Shown: positions 8,828 to 18,372, counted from the first letter of the stretch. The stretch: DNA of 64,000 bases from Schaalia canis (GCF_003858455.1 NZ_RQZF01000001.1:372001-436000), one strand, 5' to 3'. Numbers and translations: made by a program. Notes: generated from the sequence alone by a model not told the origin.

Positions 8828-9432
8828 TATCGGCCCTCGCCCTCGGCGGTTCCCTCAGCGGCAGTGCCACCGTCCGTGAGAAGTCCAGAATCGAGCAGTG
8901 CTGCCAGGCCTGCCAGACGAGGATCAATGACCTCGTGAACGTGATCCTCTGGCAGCTCACTCCACTTTTCGCCGCAGTCTTGGCACAGACCTTCGCAGTC
9001 CGGCGAGCACAGGGGCCTTTCATCCACCAAAGTGATGACAGAATCTCGCAGCAGTGGCTCAATGTTGATGACATTGCGGCGATCAATGGTGAACAGATCG
9101 TCGTGTTCTTCATCCTCCCCAGCCTCCGCAGCGAAGCGCTCAGCGGCTTCAGGCTCGAAGAAGACCTCTGCCGCGTCAATAGCGTGCTCGCGGCGCACAG
9201 GGTCAAGGCAACGCACACATTCCCCAAGAAGCTCAATATCGGTGGAGAGCTGTACAAGAACACCATCATCCACCGATGTCAGCGTGACATCAATGAGAAG
9301 CTCGGTTCCTGGCTCCACACGCATGGAGGAGGTGCCAAGATCATCGGGCACCGCCCAGGTGAGCTCCCGGCTGATGGTTGATCCAAGCTGACGAGGCAGC
9401 TCAAGGAGAGACAGTTCTAGAGAGTCACTCAT
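8827..9432 (-). CDS. DUF177 (YceD) family protein, 23S rRNA/L32-linked
   Basis: The protein belongs to the YceD/DUF177 family, implicated in 23S rRNA accumulation in other bacteria. I place the start at ATG 9432 (MSDSLELSLLELPRQ), giving 201 residues; an in-frame upstream extension would run through the end of sepIVA. The middle has CVRCLDP and the C-terminal half has CSPDCEGLCQDCG, a four-cysteine knuckle typical of actinobacterial members and probably zinc-binding. It overlaps the upstream coding region by 8 bases and touches rnc. In most relatives rpmF (L32) sits between this gene and rnc; here it is absent. Confidence 0.85.
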   Translation of the reverse strand: MSDSLELSLLELPRQLGSTISRELTWAVPDDLGTSSMRVEPGTELLIDVTLTSVDDGVLVQLSTDIELLGECVRCLDPVRREHAIDAAEVFFEPEAAERFAAEAGEDEEHDDLFTIDRRNVINIEPLLRDSVITLVDERPLCSPDCEGLCQDCGEKWSELPEDHVHEVIDPRLAGLAALLDSGLLTDGGTAAEGTAEGEGR

Positions 9433-10159
9433 CAATACTGATATCCGTTCGGTCGATGCCGCTTCGTTCGGCAATAGCGCGGCGCCCCGCATCGGTGCGC
9501 CGTTGAAGATCATGAAGAAGTTGAGCCAGTTCCGTCAAACTCTTTGCCGCATACTCGTCAGCTCCGCGACGCAACTGGGATTCTTGGTGGCGTGCCTCAG
9601 CAACGATTTCACGCGCGCGCTCCTGAGCAAGTTGGCTGATATTTTCAGAGGCGATGAGCCGTTCAGCCTGAGCATTCGCATCCGTCAGGATTGCTTCAGC
9701 TTCAGCGCGAGCCTGAGCGATAGTCACCTCAGCATCCTCCTGCGCCCGCTCAAGCATACGTTCGCTGCGTTCACCGGCATCACCCACAAGCTGCTGAGCT
9801 TTCTCACGGGCCTCGTCAATGGTGGCGCGGGCACGCGAGTTAGCCTCGGCAATAGTGACTTCAGCGGCAGAATCGGCGCGACCGAGTACAGCATCTGCAT
9901 CAGCAACAACAGCATCAGCAGCGACGAGATCCTCAGGTAGGGCTTCTCGGGCCTGCTCAAGAAGGTCAAGAAGTTCAGCCTTATTCACCATGACTGTGGC
10001 TGACAAGGGCACGGCTCGCGCCTCCTCAACCAGATCTTCGATCTGATCAAGAATTGCGATCACCGTTGAGGGGCCGTACACGGCTTGATCTTCCCACTGG
10101 CCCTCTTCGTAGATATCGGAAGGTTCGTGGCTGTCAGCGTGTTCGAGGCTGTCGGTCAT
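9425..10159 (-). CDS. sepIVA: SepIVA-like coiled-coil septal protein
   Basis: This 244-residue acidic, Ala/Glu-rich protein is predicted to be nearly all coiled coil from about residue 85 to 225. Its central repeats resemble the DivIVA and ATP-synthase b-subunit type. It has no membrane segment. The gene order sepIVA-DUF177-rnc is the same as mycobacterial Rv2927c-Rv2925c, where the first gene encodes SepIVA, a septum-associated DivIVA-domain protein. The name is given on family look and synteny together. A short N-terminal acidic region (SDIYEEGQWEDQ) precedes a conserved stretch around VIAILDQIEDLVEEAR. coaD lies 25 bases upstream. Confidence 0.8.
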   Translation of the reverse strand: MTDSLEHADSHEPSDIYEEGQWEDQAVYGPSTVIAILDQIEDLVEEARAVPLSATVMVNKAELLDLLEQAREALPEDLVAADAVVADADAVLGRADSAAEVTIAEANSRARATIDEAREKAQQLVGDAGERSERMLERAQEDAEVTIAQARAEAEAILTDANAQAERLIASENISQLAQERAREIVAEARHQESQLRRGADEYAAKSLTELAQLLHDLQRRTDAGRRAIAERSGIDRTDISIDE

Positions 10160-10184
10160 AGTGTTCTCCCCTGGTCTGTTCCCG

Positions 10185-10697
10185 TTATCGTGACCCGTCT
10201 GCTATCCCGCTTCTATTGTCCCGCATGAAAGCAGCGACTTCCGCCGGAACATACCGGGAAGGGTCGATTCCCCAGCGCATAAGCTCTCGAACAATGGATG
10301 ATGAAATATGAGACAGTTCCGGACGTGTGGGGACAAGAAGTGTCTCGACACCTCCGAGGTCTCGATTAATCGCTGCTTGGGTTGCCTCATTCGTCATGTC
10401 CGCCCCGTCCCGCACCCCTTTCACAACGAGGGTGCTACCGTGACTGGCACAAAACTCGACAAGGGTCGTTGTCATTATCTCAACGCGCACATGCGGTAGG
10501 TCGGCGGTGGCCCGGCGGATCATTTCCTGGCGTTCTTCCGCAGTAAACACGGGGTTTTTCGCATGGTTGACGCCCACGGCGATAATCAGTTCGTCGACAA
10601 GGCAACCGACGCGGAGAACAAGATCATGATGACCGCGAGTGTAGGGGTCAAAAGATCCAGGAAATACGGCTCGACGAGGTGCACGATTCTCACTCAT
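10185..10697 (-). CDS. coaD: phosphopantetheine adenylyltransferase
   Basis: CoaD transfers AMP from ATP to 4'-phosphopantetheine, the fourth step of coenzyme A synthesis. The 170 residues begin with FPGSFDPYTRGHHD, containing the TxGH-type nucleotidyl-transferase motif. They continue with the conserved ISSSIVRELMRWG motif (family form SSTxVRE) in the C-terminal part. Length is normal. The ATG overlaps the rsmD stop by 4 bases, a common rsmD-coaD arrangement. Confidence 0.96.
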   Translation of the reverse strand: MSENRAPRRAVFPGSFDPYTRGHHDLVLRVGCLVDELIIAVGVNHAKNPVFTAEERQEMIRRATADLPHVRVEIMTTTLVEFCASHGSTLVVKGVRDGADMTNEATQAAINRDLGGVETLLVPTRPELSHISSSIVRELMRWGIDPSRYVPAEVAAFMRDNRSGIADGSR

Positions 10698-11332
10698 ACG
10701 ATTCCTCCTTCTGACATCCGTGATCCATCCAAATCGTGTGGGACGTCTGCAGATTCCTTCATCTCAGGCAGTGGCGGGCCAGCAAACCACATCACCGTTT
10801 CACCGTAGGCGCGTCGCTCTTCACGGACGAGGTCGACAGGCCATTGGGGTTCAGGGGAGCGAGAAGATGCCTCAACGATGACGAGCGTATCGGAGTGCAT
10901 CCACGGCCCTAAATGAGCAAGCACTGTATTCAGTTGCACTGCGGGCATGTCGTAGGGCGGGTCAATGAAGATCACGTCGTATTCGCCGCTGAGGGATTCG
11001 CCGTCACGCTGAGCAATGTAGGTACCAACGTCAGCACAGGCAACACTACCGAGTGCGGCAAGATCCGTTCCAGCGAGGTTTTGCTTGATAGTAGCGGCCG
11101 CCAGACGCGATTTTTCAACGAAGGTAGCGCGGCGGGCACCTCGTGAAAGAGCCTCTAATCCCAGGGCGCCGCTACCGGCATACAAATCAAGGACCGCGGC
11201 ACCACTCAGGATGCCCATGTGATCAAGACGGGAGAAGAGCGCTTCACGGACTCTTTCAGAGGTTGGGCGCGTTCCCTTGGCGGGCACTTTCAAGGTTCGC
11301 CCACCGGCGCGCCCAGCAACGATTCGGGTCAT
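10694..11332 (-). CDS. rsmD: 16S rRNA (guanine-966-N2)-methyltransferase
   Basis: RsmD methylates G966 of 16S rRNA. The 212 residues have the conserved N-terminus MTRIVAGRAGGRTL and the SAM-binding motif VLDLYAGSGALGLEALSRG near 46-65. The catalytic FIDPPYDM motif lies near 125. A C-terminal extension of about 25 residues beyond the usual end is hydrophilic. It is translationally coupled to coaD (4-base overlap) and lies 18 bases downstream of recG. Confidence 0.94.
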   Translation of the reverse strand: MTRIVAGRAGGRTLKVPAKGTRPTSERVREALFSRLDHMGILSGAAVLDLYAGSGALGLEALSRGARRATFVEKSRLAAATIKQNLAGTDLAALGSVACADVGTYIAQRDGESLSGEYDVIFIDPPYDMPAVQLNTVLAHLGPWMHSDTLVIVEASSRSPEPQWPVDLVREERRAYGETVMWFAGPPLPEMKESADVPHDLDGSRMSEGGIV

Positions 11333-11350
11333 GCCCTCATGGTAAGCGCT

Positions 11351-13669
11351 TTAGACGCGTTCCATCCACGCAGCCTCATCCGCGATCATCAGGCGCACCT
11401 CACGATGCAGAGCAGGATAGGGCGCAAGAGCATCTTCTGCGCTACTTCCCTGCAGGACGCGGGCGAGGGCAGCGGAGCGGGCTTCAGCGATAATCTCTTC
11501 ATCTCTCAAAACCGACAGGAAATGCAGCCCCGAACTGCGACCACTTTGTCCGGCGCCGAGAACATCTCCTTCACGTCGGAGTTTCAGATCAGCTCGCGCC
11601 AGTTCAAAACCATCTGTAGTCTGCCTAAAAGCCTCCAAGCGGGCCATGCTCTGAGGAGAAAGCCCCGCCCGATGAACCGCCACACAGATCGACGGAGTAT
11701 TGGAACGCCCCACGCGCCCACGCAACTGGTGAAGTTGAGAAAGACCAAATTGTTGGGCGTCCAGAATCACCATCATGGTTGCTTCAGGAACATTCACCCC
11801 AACTTCAATGACAGTTGTCGCCACCAGCAGCGGACAGGCACCACGGGCGAAAGCCTCAAGGGTTGCGCTCTTCTCTTCCGAGGGCGTGCGCGAGGTCAAG
11901 GTCGCAATGGAAACCCCCTCCAATGCCGGATGTTCGCTCAGCATAGGGGCAATGTCCATCACAGCCGATAGCGGAGGACGCGCAGAAAAAGCACCCCCAC
12001 TGTGTGCGTCCCTCACACTCTCTTCAACGCTAAAAAGGGCATCCTCCGCATCAAGATCAACAATAAACTCATCGCCGCCACCATTGAGCACGCCATTGTC
12101 CACGTTGGCTCCAGCGGGCCCTTCGCCCTCGATCCGCGGACAGACAACATACACGCGCCCACCTGAGTCGATCTCTTCACGGGCGCGCACCCAAAGACGC
12201 TCAAGCCACTGAGAATTGTCTGCACTAACCAGGTGCGTTACCACAGGAGTTCGCCCGGGAGGCAGCCCCATCATTCGTGTTTCCTCCAAGTCGCCAAAGA
12301 CCGTCATAGCGATCGTTCGTGGAATCGGAGTTGCCGTCATCACACATTGATGGGGAGTCATGGCCTTCGACTGCGGCCCCGGGGCTTGCCCATCATGATT
12401 GTCACGCTGGCGGCTGCGCTCGCGCAGACGGTCACGCTGTGCCACGCCAAAACGGTGCTGCTCGTCAACAATGACTAGCGCACAATCAGCAAAATCAACA
12501 CTGTCTTGAATAAGGGCATGAGTACCCACAACAATCAGTGGCACTCCGCTACTCATTGATTCTTGGATTCGAGCGCGCTCCCTGGGAGTGCTTGTCCCTG
12601 TCAGCACCTCGACAGGGAGGTCACAGTCAGCGGGGATCAATGTACGCAAGGAGGTGGCGTGCTGTTCAGCGAGCACCTCTGTCGGCACCATCAGCGCCCC
12701 CTGATGTCCTGCTCCCACAACCTGGGCGAGGGCAAGAAGAGCGATGATGGTCTTGCCCGAGCCGACATCCCCCTGCAGTAGGCGCATCATAGGTGTGTGT
12801 CGCCCAAGATCGGCACTGATCTGCGCCCACGCCTCCTCCTGAGACGGCGTGAGGGTAAAAGGCAGATGGGCACGCAGCTTCGCGAGTAGTTCTCGGCTCC
12901 CATGTCCCTCTGGCGGGCACGCGGGAGCCTCGTCGCCCTCATGAGTGCGACGCCGGTAGGCAAGGGCGGCCTGCAAGACGAACGCCTCTTGCCAAGCCAG
13001 CATTCGACGAGCAGCCTGATAGTCCTCATCCTTGGTAGGTTGATGCAAGGCGCGTAAGGCTTGGGCGCGGCTGCACAGGTTGTGATCGCGGCGAATGTCA
13101 TCGGGGACGAGGTCTGGAATCTCATCATCACCAATGTCATCAAGGATCATGCCCACCGCACGGCTCAGCACCCACGGCGTGAGTCCCTTCCCCAGGGGGT
13201 AAATGGGGATAGGGCGTTCCTGACGGGCGCGCGCAGCCTCTTCGTCGCCTTCGATCGCCTCTTCAAATTGGGGGTGAGTGAGTTGAAGGCGGCCACGATA
13301 GGCACCGATTTTTCCAGCGAAAAGGTGGGTCGAACCGGGAGTAAGCAGGCGCTGATGAGGGATGAGCTTGTACTGATTAGCCCCAAAGAAGGTGGCCGTC
13401 ATCTGTTCATAACCATCCGTGAGGGTAACTTCTAAGCGCACCCCTCCCCTGCTGCGATTGGCCACCAGCGTGGCGGAAACAACCCGGGCGAGAATACTCA
13501 CGTCCTCGCCCGGGTGGAGGGATCGCATCGCTGTCAGAGTGCCCCAGTGGTAGTAGCGCCGCGGGGCGTGATGCAGGAGGTCACCCACCGTGTGTAGTCC
13601 GGCCGCCTGGCATTTTTTGGCAACGGCTGCGGGTAGACGCAGGTTCAGGGGCGTATCAAGGACATTCAC
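11351..13669 (-). CDS. recG: ATP-dependent DNA helicase RecG
   Basis: RecG regresses stalled replication forks and branch-migrates Holliday junctions. The 772 residues comprise an N-terminal wedge/OB domain (about 1-180). Helicase domain 1 has Walker A GDVGSGKT near 310 and the DExH-type box VDEQHRFG. Motif III is TATPIPRTIAM, and helicase domain 2 includes QLHQLRGRVGRS. An insert rich in Gly and acidic residues lies between the helicase domains. The start overlaps the DAK2 gene by 4 bases, so both come from the promoter region near 15.3 kb. Confidence 0.96.
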   Translation of the reverse strand: MNVLDTPLNLRLPAAVAKKCQAAGLHTVGDLLHHAPRRYYHWGTLTAMRSLHPGEDVSILARVVSATLVANRSRGGVRLEVTLTDGYEQMTATFFGANQYKLIPHQRLLTPGSTHLFAGKIGAYRGRLQLTHPQFEEAIEGDEEAARARQERPIPIYPLGKGLTPWVLSRAVGMILDDIGDDEIPDLVPDDIRRDHNLCSRAQALRALHQPTKDEDYQAARRMLAWQEAFVLQAALAYRRRTHEGDEAPACPPEGHGSRELLAKLRAHLPFTLTPSQEEAWAQISADLGRHTPMMRLLQGDVGSGKTIIALLALAQVVGAGHQGALMVPTEVLAEQHATSLRTLIPADCDLPVEVLTGTSTPRERARIQESMSSGVPLIVVGTHALIQDSVDFADCALVIVDEQHRFGVAQRDRLRERSRQRDNHDGQAPGPQSKAMTPHQCVMTATPIPRTIAMTVFGDLEETRMMGLPPGRTPVVTHLVSADNSQWLERLWVRAREEIDSGGRVYVVCPRIEGEGPAGANVDNGVLNGGGDEFIVDLDAEDALFSVEESVRDAHSGGAFSARPPLSAVMDIAPMLSEHPALEGVSIATLTSRTPSEEKSATLEAFARGACPLLVATTVIEVGVNVPEATMMVILDAQQFGLSQLHQLRGRVGRSNTPSICVAVHRAGLSPQSMARLEAFRQTTDGFELARADLKLRREGDVLGAGQSGRSSGLHFLSVLRDEEIIAEARSAALARVLQGSSAEDALAPYPALHREVRLMIADEAAWMERV

Positions 13670-15297
13670 AGTAAGCCCTGAAGTTGGGTGTGCGTACCGA
13701 ATCCCCCATCGATAACGTCCAGCACTGCCCCCGGGTAGGCCGAAAGCAACTGATTGACAAGCGCCACGACATTGGGGCCCTCATTTCCGCCGATGAGAAT
13801 ACGCCATTGGCGCGGTTCCATTGCTCGAATATCTTCAACGGCGGCGACGAGTTCGTGGTCAGTGTGGGAGGACATCACGATCGTGCGTTGCGAGGTGAGA
13901 GCATGTTGCTGGGCCTCACGTAAAAGCGAGTCGACCTGCGTGGCAACCTGGGGGCCGCCGGGCTGGGGAACGAAGATCGTTCCACAGGCGTGCACGAGAG
14001 CGAGCGATTCAAGGTCGGATCGACTGTCCCCGACGATCATGTGCGGCGGCGTGTTTTCACCACCGGCGTGGGTAGCGCCGTGTGCTTGAGGGCGCTCAAG
14101 CAGGGCGTGTGCGGCATTGACGAGCTCGGCACTGGGCTCGTCGTAAGGCAGGACAAGGCTCACTCCCGTTGATGAGCCGCGCGCAAGTGCCGCGATCGTT
14201 GGGACATCGTCCAACGTTGGTGCGAGGAGAACAGTTGCTCCTCCCTGCGCAAGGTATTCGACAAGGCCAGGCGCTTGAGTAAGGGCGATAACGTGAGCGC
14301 GCTCAACGCGTTTCATCGGTCGGCGTTCGAGAAGGCGCACCCCCCGGTGGGTGACGCCATCGGAAAGAGTGTCAACGCCAATGAGTTCATTAGGGCGTGC
14401 GTCCGTGACGGTAAAGGCACGCACATTTGTCGTACGCGGGTGGACAGCCAGCGGAGCAGAGGTATCGATGTGGAAACGCCACTCCCCCAATCCGAAAAAG
14501 TCAGCACGGCCAACATAAGAATGAGCAGCCCCCAGCAGGTTCAGTCGCGCGGAAAGGGCCTGCGCATCGGAGTGGGCGCCTGAAAGGACAAGGTCAACAG
14601 TGAAAGCGCGCTGTTCCTGGGGGACGGCCGCGCGCGGTGGCCTTGACGTCGGAGAAGCGGCGAGGTCGGCAAGCATCTGCGCAAAGGAGGCCAACAGGGA
14701 GTAATCATCTCGCACGACGCTGTCCAAACAGGTGGCCAAGAGGCTGAGGATTGCCGCCCCAGGGTCTATTCGGCTTGTGGTAGCTGAGGTTGCTTCGATC
14801 AGTCCAAATTGAGTCTGTGCAGCGTATAGATTAACGAGGTCGTCACCGTCAGGAAGAGTGGTTCCGAGAGCGTTGAGTTCATTACGGGCGTCGTCGCACA
14901 TTGCAAGAATCGCCGCAGATAGCTCCATTGAGCCGCTTGGGCATTGACGCGGATCAGCACCGAGCATTGAGCGAATGTGCACCGGTTTGAGTACATCAAC
15001 TCCGTCAATGCTGTGATGCCAGGTCGACAAGATGAGGGTCAGCAGTTGCCCGCAGTGGCCCATGCCGTAGGTGATGCCAGCGTCGATGGCCAGTTCCAAA
15101 CCGGAGGCAAAGGAAAGATACTCAGTGGCACCGTCTAATGCCTCAGCCATGTGGACAAACGTGTGGTGTGCGTTGGTGCCGGTGTCGCAGTCCTTATCGT
15201 CCCAGCCGTCGAGATCGTCAAGGAAGGTACGCAGGGTGGCAGATTCCTCGGCTGCCAGGCGCAGTGCGGCTGCCAGAGTGTGCGCACGCAATGACAC
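13666..15297 (-). CDS. divergent DAK2-domain (FakA/YloV-like) protein
   Basis: This 543-residue protein occupies the place of the DAK2-domain gene that lies beside recG and rpmB in actinobacteria. The N-terminal DhaL-type domain keeps DCDTGTN (family form DGDTGTN), which holds the metal-binding aspartates. The normally conserved GARGNSG loop is replaced by GMGHCGQLL. The C-terminal half resembles the FakA C-terminal domain, with IVMSSHTDHELVAAVEDI and a final VLDVIDGGFG. The GTG start has AGGAGG 8 bases upstream. Relatives phosphorylate fatty acids or dihydroxyacetone; with the changed loop, activity is uncertain. Confidence 0.75.
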   Translation of the reverse strand: MSLRAHTLAAALRLAAEESATLRTFLDDLDGWDDKDCDTGTNAHHTFVHMAEALDGATEYLSFASGLELAIDAGITYGMGHCGQLLTLILSTWHHSIDGVDVLKPVHIRSMLGADPRQCPSGSMELSAAILAMCDDARNELNALGTTLPDGDDLVNLYAAQTQFGLIEATSATTSRIDPGAAILSLLATCLDSVVRDDYSLLASFAQMLADLAASPTSRPPRAAVPQEQRAFTVDLVLSGAHSDAQALSARLNLLGAAHSYVGRADFFGLGEWRFHIDTSAPLAVHPRTTNVRAFTVTDARPNELIGVDTLSDGVTHRGVRLLERRPMKRVERAHVIALTQAPGLVEYLAQGGATVLLAPTLDDVPTIAALARGSSTGVSLVLPYDEPSAELVNAAHALLERPQAHGATHAGGENTPPHMIVGDSRSDLESLALVHACGTIFVPQPGGPQVATQVDSLLREAQQHALTSQRTIVMSSHTDHELVAAVEDIRAMEPRQWRILIGGNEGPNVVALVNQLLSAYPGAVLDVIDGGFGTHTQLQGLL

Positions 15298-15446
15298 GGC
15301 GGGCCTCCTTGTTTTAAACGCAGTGATGTCAACAGGTAAGGGGCGACAAAGAGATATTGTGTAGGCGGGGTGCTGAGGGCGTTTCCTCGTCTTTCAAGGA
15401 GAAATCCTCTCACGCAATTGTCCGAGTCCACTTCACTGTGTGCCAC

Positions 15447-15473
15447 TTGACACGCCCTAAAGGTGTGTATGAC
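15447..15473 (+). promoter_or_regulatory. candidate rpmB promoter
   Basis: TTGACA at 15447-15452 and TATGAC at 15468-15473 are separated by 15 bases, a short spacer. It lies about 115 bases before the rpmB start in the divergent gap between rpmB and the DAK2 gene. Nothing else recognisable is in this gap of 290 bases. Confidence 0.4.
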
Positions 15474-15587
15474 TTGGACTTGCGCTGGATTGTCCGCTAT
15501 TCTTCTGTGGTTGCCTTCGGTGGATTCTCACCGTTGGACACCGCCTAAGGGCGGTACCGAAAGAAACTTGAACCAAGGAGAACGATC

Positions 15588-15779
15588 GTGGCTGCCGTGT
15601 GTGACGTCTGCGGTAAGGGACCGGGCTTCGGCAAGAGCGTGTCGCACTCCCACGTGCGCACCAACCGCCGTTGGAACCCCAACATCCAGCGTATTCGCGC
15701 TCTGGTGGGTGGCACCCCCAAGCGCCTCAATGTGTGCACCAAGTGCATGAAGTCTGACAAGGTCGTGCGCGCGATCTGA
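15588..15779 (+). CDS. rpmB: 50S ribosomal protein L28
   Basis: L28 is a small protein of the large ribosomal subunit. The 63 residues begin [15 protein letters not shown], and a second CTKC pair near residue 53 completes a CxxC...CxxC zinc knuckle. This is therefore the zinc-containing (C+) form. The GTG start has AAGGAGA upstream. Genomes with C+ L28 sometimes also carry a zinc-free paralogue under Zur control elsewhere; none is seen here. Confidence 0.97.
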   Translation: MAAVCDVCGKGPGFGKSVSHSHVRTNRRWNPNIQRIRALVGGTPKRLNVCTKCMKSDKVVRAI

Positions 15780-15828
15780 TATCAGACTGTGGCGGACATT
15801 CTGTTCCGCCACCACCTCAGCGTATGCA

Positions 15829-15860
15829 AGACCCCGCAGGGATGCCCCAGCGGGGTCTTT
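15829..15860 (+). terminator. terminator after rpmB
   Basis: A 9 bp stem (AGACCCCGC at 15829-15837 with GCGGGGTCT at 15850-15858) ends in a short T-run. A second weak hairpin, GGCGGA/TCCGCC at 15791-15810, precedes it. Confidence 0.75.
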
Positions 15861-15936
15861 GCTCGTCCACCGCACCATCGTGCGAGTTTTCACTCCCCAC
15901 AATGACGACACGCCCCTCGTATCAAAGGAAACCCCC

Positions 15937-17298
15937 GTGTCCCCATCATCTGCCGCACAATCTCGTTCGCGCCACTCGAATACTCTGGTGGTCGTCGTCT
16001 CGACCGCGCTCATGCTCTTTTCTATGTTCTTTGGAGCGGGGAACCTCATCTTCCCTCCGATGATTGGCGCTTCTGCCGGTGAAGCCTTCACACCGGCAAT
16101 GGCAGGTTTCCTCGTGGGTGGCGTGGCTCTCCCCATCGTGGCGATTGTGGCGATCGCCTTTTCTGGATCCGATCTTTCCGACCTCTCACGCAGAGCTGGA
16201 CGACTATTCGGCGTCCTTTTCCCCGTAGCTATCTACCTAGCGATCGGGCCTTTCTTTGGTCTGCCGCGTATGGGAGCCGTCGCCTATTCGACGTCTTTCG
16301 TCCCATTGACCTCACATGATTCTCTGCTTTCAGCCGTCATTTTTAGTGCCGTCTTCTTTTCCGTCTCGGTGGCGCTCGCGTGGAATCCTCGCACCATCAT
16401 CCAGTCACTAGGGAAGGTGCTCACTCCCACGCTTCTCATCTTCCTGGCTATCCTCATTGTCCGATCCGTACAGGTCCTCAATGGGACTCCCTCCGCTGCC
16501 CAGGATGATTACGCCATCCGCCCAATCTCAGCCGGTATTCTTTCCGGCTACTTGACGATGGATTCAGTGGCGGCGTTGGCCTTTGGCATCATCGTTGTCG
16601 ACACCCTTCGCGCTAATGGTGCTGTCCGTCGACGCCACCTCATCCCCCAAACCATTACGGCCGCTTTCATTGCTGGGGCTTTCCTGTCGGTCGTCTACAT
16701 CGGCCTCGGGCTGATCGGACGTTCTATCCCCAACTCTTCACACTACACCGACGGTGCAGCGCTACTTATTGATGCAGCCGCACAGTCCCTGGGCCCTACC
16801 GGCGCTTTCGTCTTTTCAATGACCGTATTAGCGGCATGTCTCACCACTGCCGTTGGCCTGCTCGCTGCATGCTCAGAGTTCTTCCACCGCATGTTGCCCG
16901 TTATTGGCTACCATGTGTGGCTTGTGGGCTTTGCCGTTGTCGCCTTTTCATTCTCGATCCACGGCCTGCCCACCTTGCTCTCTATCGCTGGGCCACTCAT
17001 TGGTTTCCTCTACCCCATCGCGATCACTCTGATCACTGTCGCGCTGGTTGGTGCTGTTGTGAATCGCTGGACAAAACTGCCCGTCACATTCCGCATGGCA
17101 GTTGGCGTTGCTGTCGTGTGGTCGGCAGCGACCACCCTCGCGGGCCTTGGGTTTGGCACCGACTGGCTCACCCCTGTTCTCCACACTGTGCCCCTGCATG
17201 AGATGAGCCTGGGGTGGGTTGTCCCCGTAGCTGCAGCGGCCATGCTCGGCCTCGTCATTGACCTCATTCAGGCAGGTAAAGGCCGTAACGAAGGCTAA
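15937..17298 (+). CDS. brnQ: branched-chain amino acid:cation symporter (LIVCS family)
   Basis: BrnQ imports leucine, isoleucine and valine with sodium or protons. I set the start at GTG 15937, which has AAAGGAA upstream and gives 453 residues. A longer in-frame reading would begin inside the rpmB terminator. The first helix carries the family motif MFFGAGNLIFPP (about residues 28-39), and about twelve membrane helices follow. LIV-II proteins usually have about 430-450 residues, so this is full length. It stands alone between rpmB and a convergent epimerase gene. Confidence 0.93.
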   Translation: MSPSSAAQSRSRHSNTLVVVVSTALMLFSMFFGAGNLIFPPMIGASAGEAFTPAMAGFLVGGVALPIVAIVAIAFSGSDLSDLSRRAGRLFGVLFPVAIYLAIGPFFGLPRMGAVAYSTSFVPLTSHDSLLSAVIFSAVFFSVSVALAWNPRTIIQSLGKVLTPTLLIFLAILIVRSVQVLNGTPSAAQDDYAIRPISAGILSGYLTMDSVAALAFGIIVVDTLRANGAVRRRHLIPQTITAAFIAGAFLSVVYIGLGLIGRSIPNSSHYTDGAALLIDAAAQSLGPTGAFVFSMTVLAACLTTAVGLLAACSEFFHRMLPVIGYHVWLVGFAVVAFSFSIHGLPTLLSIAGPLIGFLYPIAITLITVALVGAVVNRWTKLPVTFRMAVGVAVVWSAATTLAGLGFGTDWLTPVLHTVPLHEMSLGWVVPVAAAAMLGLVIDLIQAGKGRNEG

Positions 17299-17315
17299 GT
17301 CACTATCTGACTTTG

Positions 17316-18290
17316 TCAGCGTCGGTGGCGTGCAGGCAGCACCTGACCAAGAATCTCAAAGGCGGTGGGAGCGGTGAACATGAAGCCTTCCGCCAGAAGC
17401 TTATGGGGCAGGGCCCGCTGTGAAGCGAGGATAACCTCTTGAGCCATTTGACCGCCAAGAGTTCGCAAGAGCACTTCAGGCGCTTTGAGGAAAGCAGGAC
17501 GTGCGAGATAGTGCGAAAGATTCTCATGGAACTCTTCATTGCGAAGAGGCTCCGGGCACACTAGATTCACAGGCCCCTCAATACTGGGGGTCGTGAGACA
17601 AAAGACCATCGCGCGCACATGGTCAACAACCGAGATCACAGGCATCCAGGACTGACCGCTACCTAACTGGGCACCTAAACCGAGCCTGTAGGGGATCACC
17701 ATCATCGGCAGTAGGCCCGCTTCTGGACCCAGCACGAGGCCGGTGCGTAACAGGACTGTCCGCACGCCATAGTCATCCTGCGCGCGCTGCGCTGCAGCCT
17801 CCCACTGAATACACAGGTCAGCAAGAAATCCTTCACCATAGGACGATTCTTCGGTGAGTTTCTCATCTCCCCTGTCAAAGCCGTAAATACCGACCGCCGA
17901 TCCTGACAGAAAAGCTCTGGGGCGGCGACTCTTCGGTAGGCGTCCGATGGCATCCACAATGGTGTTCACGGAATCAATGCGGGAGCGAAGTAGTGTCGTC
18001 TTATAGCTATCAGTCCACGGGCGTCCAATGAGATTTGCCCCGTTGAGGCAGATTACCGCTGCAGCATCCGCCAGATGTTCTTCATCGCAGATTCCCTCAC
18101 TGGGATTCCAGTAGGCGACACCTGAGTTCTGTGCAGTTGGATTATCCTCAATGCGCTCAGGCGCGCTACGCTGCAGTCGGCGCACCTCGAATCCGAGTGT
18201 CACAAGAGCGTCAAGCAAGTGAGAACCAATGAAACCAGAAGCCCCTGCGAGCACAACCAGTGGCCGCTCGGTTAAACGTCTTTCCGTCAT
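17316..18290 (-). CDS. TIGR01777-type NAD-dependent epimerase/dehydratase (DUF1731)
   Basis: This 324-residue extended SDR-family protein begins with VVLAGASGFIGSHLLDAL, the Rossmann NAD(P)-binding loop. It contains ICLNGANLIGRPWTD and FLSGSAVGIYG, typical of the YfcH/TIGR01777 group, and ends in the DUF1731 domain with PAFLKAPEVLLRTLGG and LPHKLLAEGF. The substrate is unknown for the whole family. I use ATG 18290 (GGGAAT upstream) because a longer reading would run into thiL. It lies 82 bases downstream of thiL. Confidence 0.9.
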   Translation of the reverse strand: MTERRLTERPLVVLAGASGFIGSHLLDALVTLGFEVRRLQRSAPERIEDNPTAQNSGVAYWNPSEGICDEEHLADAAAVICLNGANLIGRPWTDSYKTTLLRSRIDSVNTIVDAIGRLPKSRRPRAFLSGSAVGIYGFDRGDEKLTEESSYGEGFLADLCIQWEAAAQRAQDDYGVRTVLLRTGLVLGPEAGLLPMMVIPYRLGLGAQLGSGQSWMPVISVVDHVRAMVFCLTTPSIEGPVNLVCPEPLRNEEFHENLSHYLARPAFLKAPEVLLRTLGGQMAQEVILASQRALPHKLLAEGFMFTAPTAFEILGQVLPARHRR

Positions 18291-18372
18291 GATTATTCCC
18301 ACCCCTTGCGTGTTTTCTCCGTAGGAACTAGCCTGACACGTTTTTCTGTGGGCGGCTACCTGGATGGCGTCC

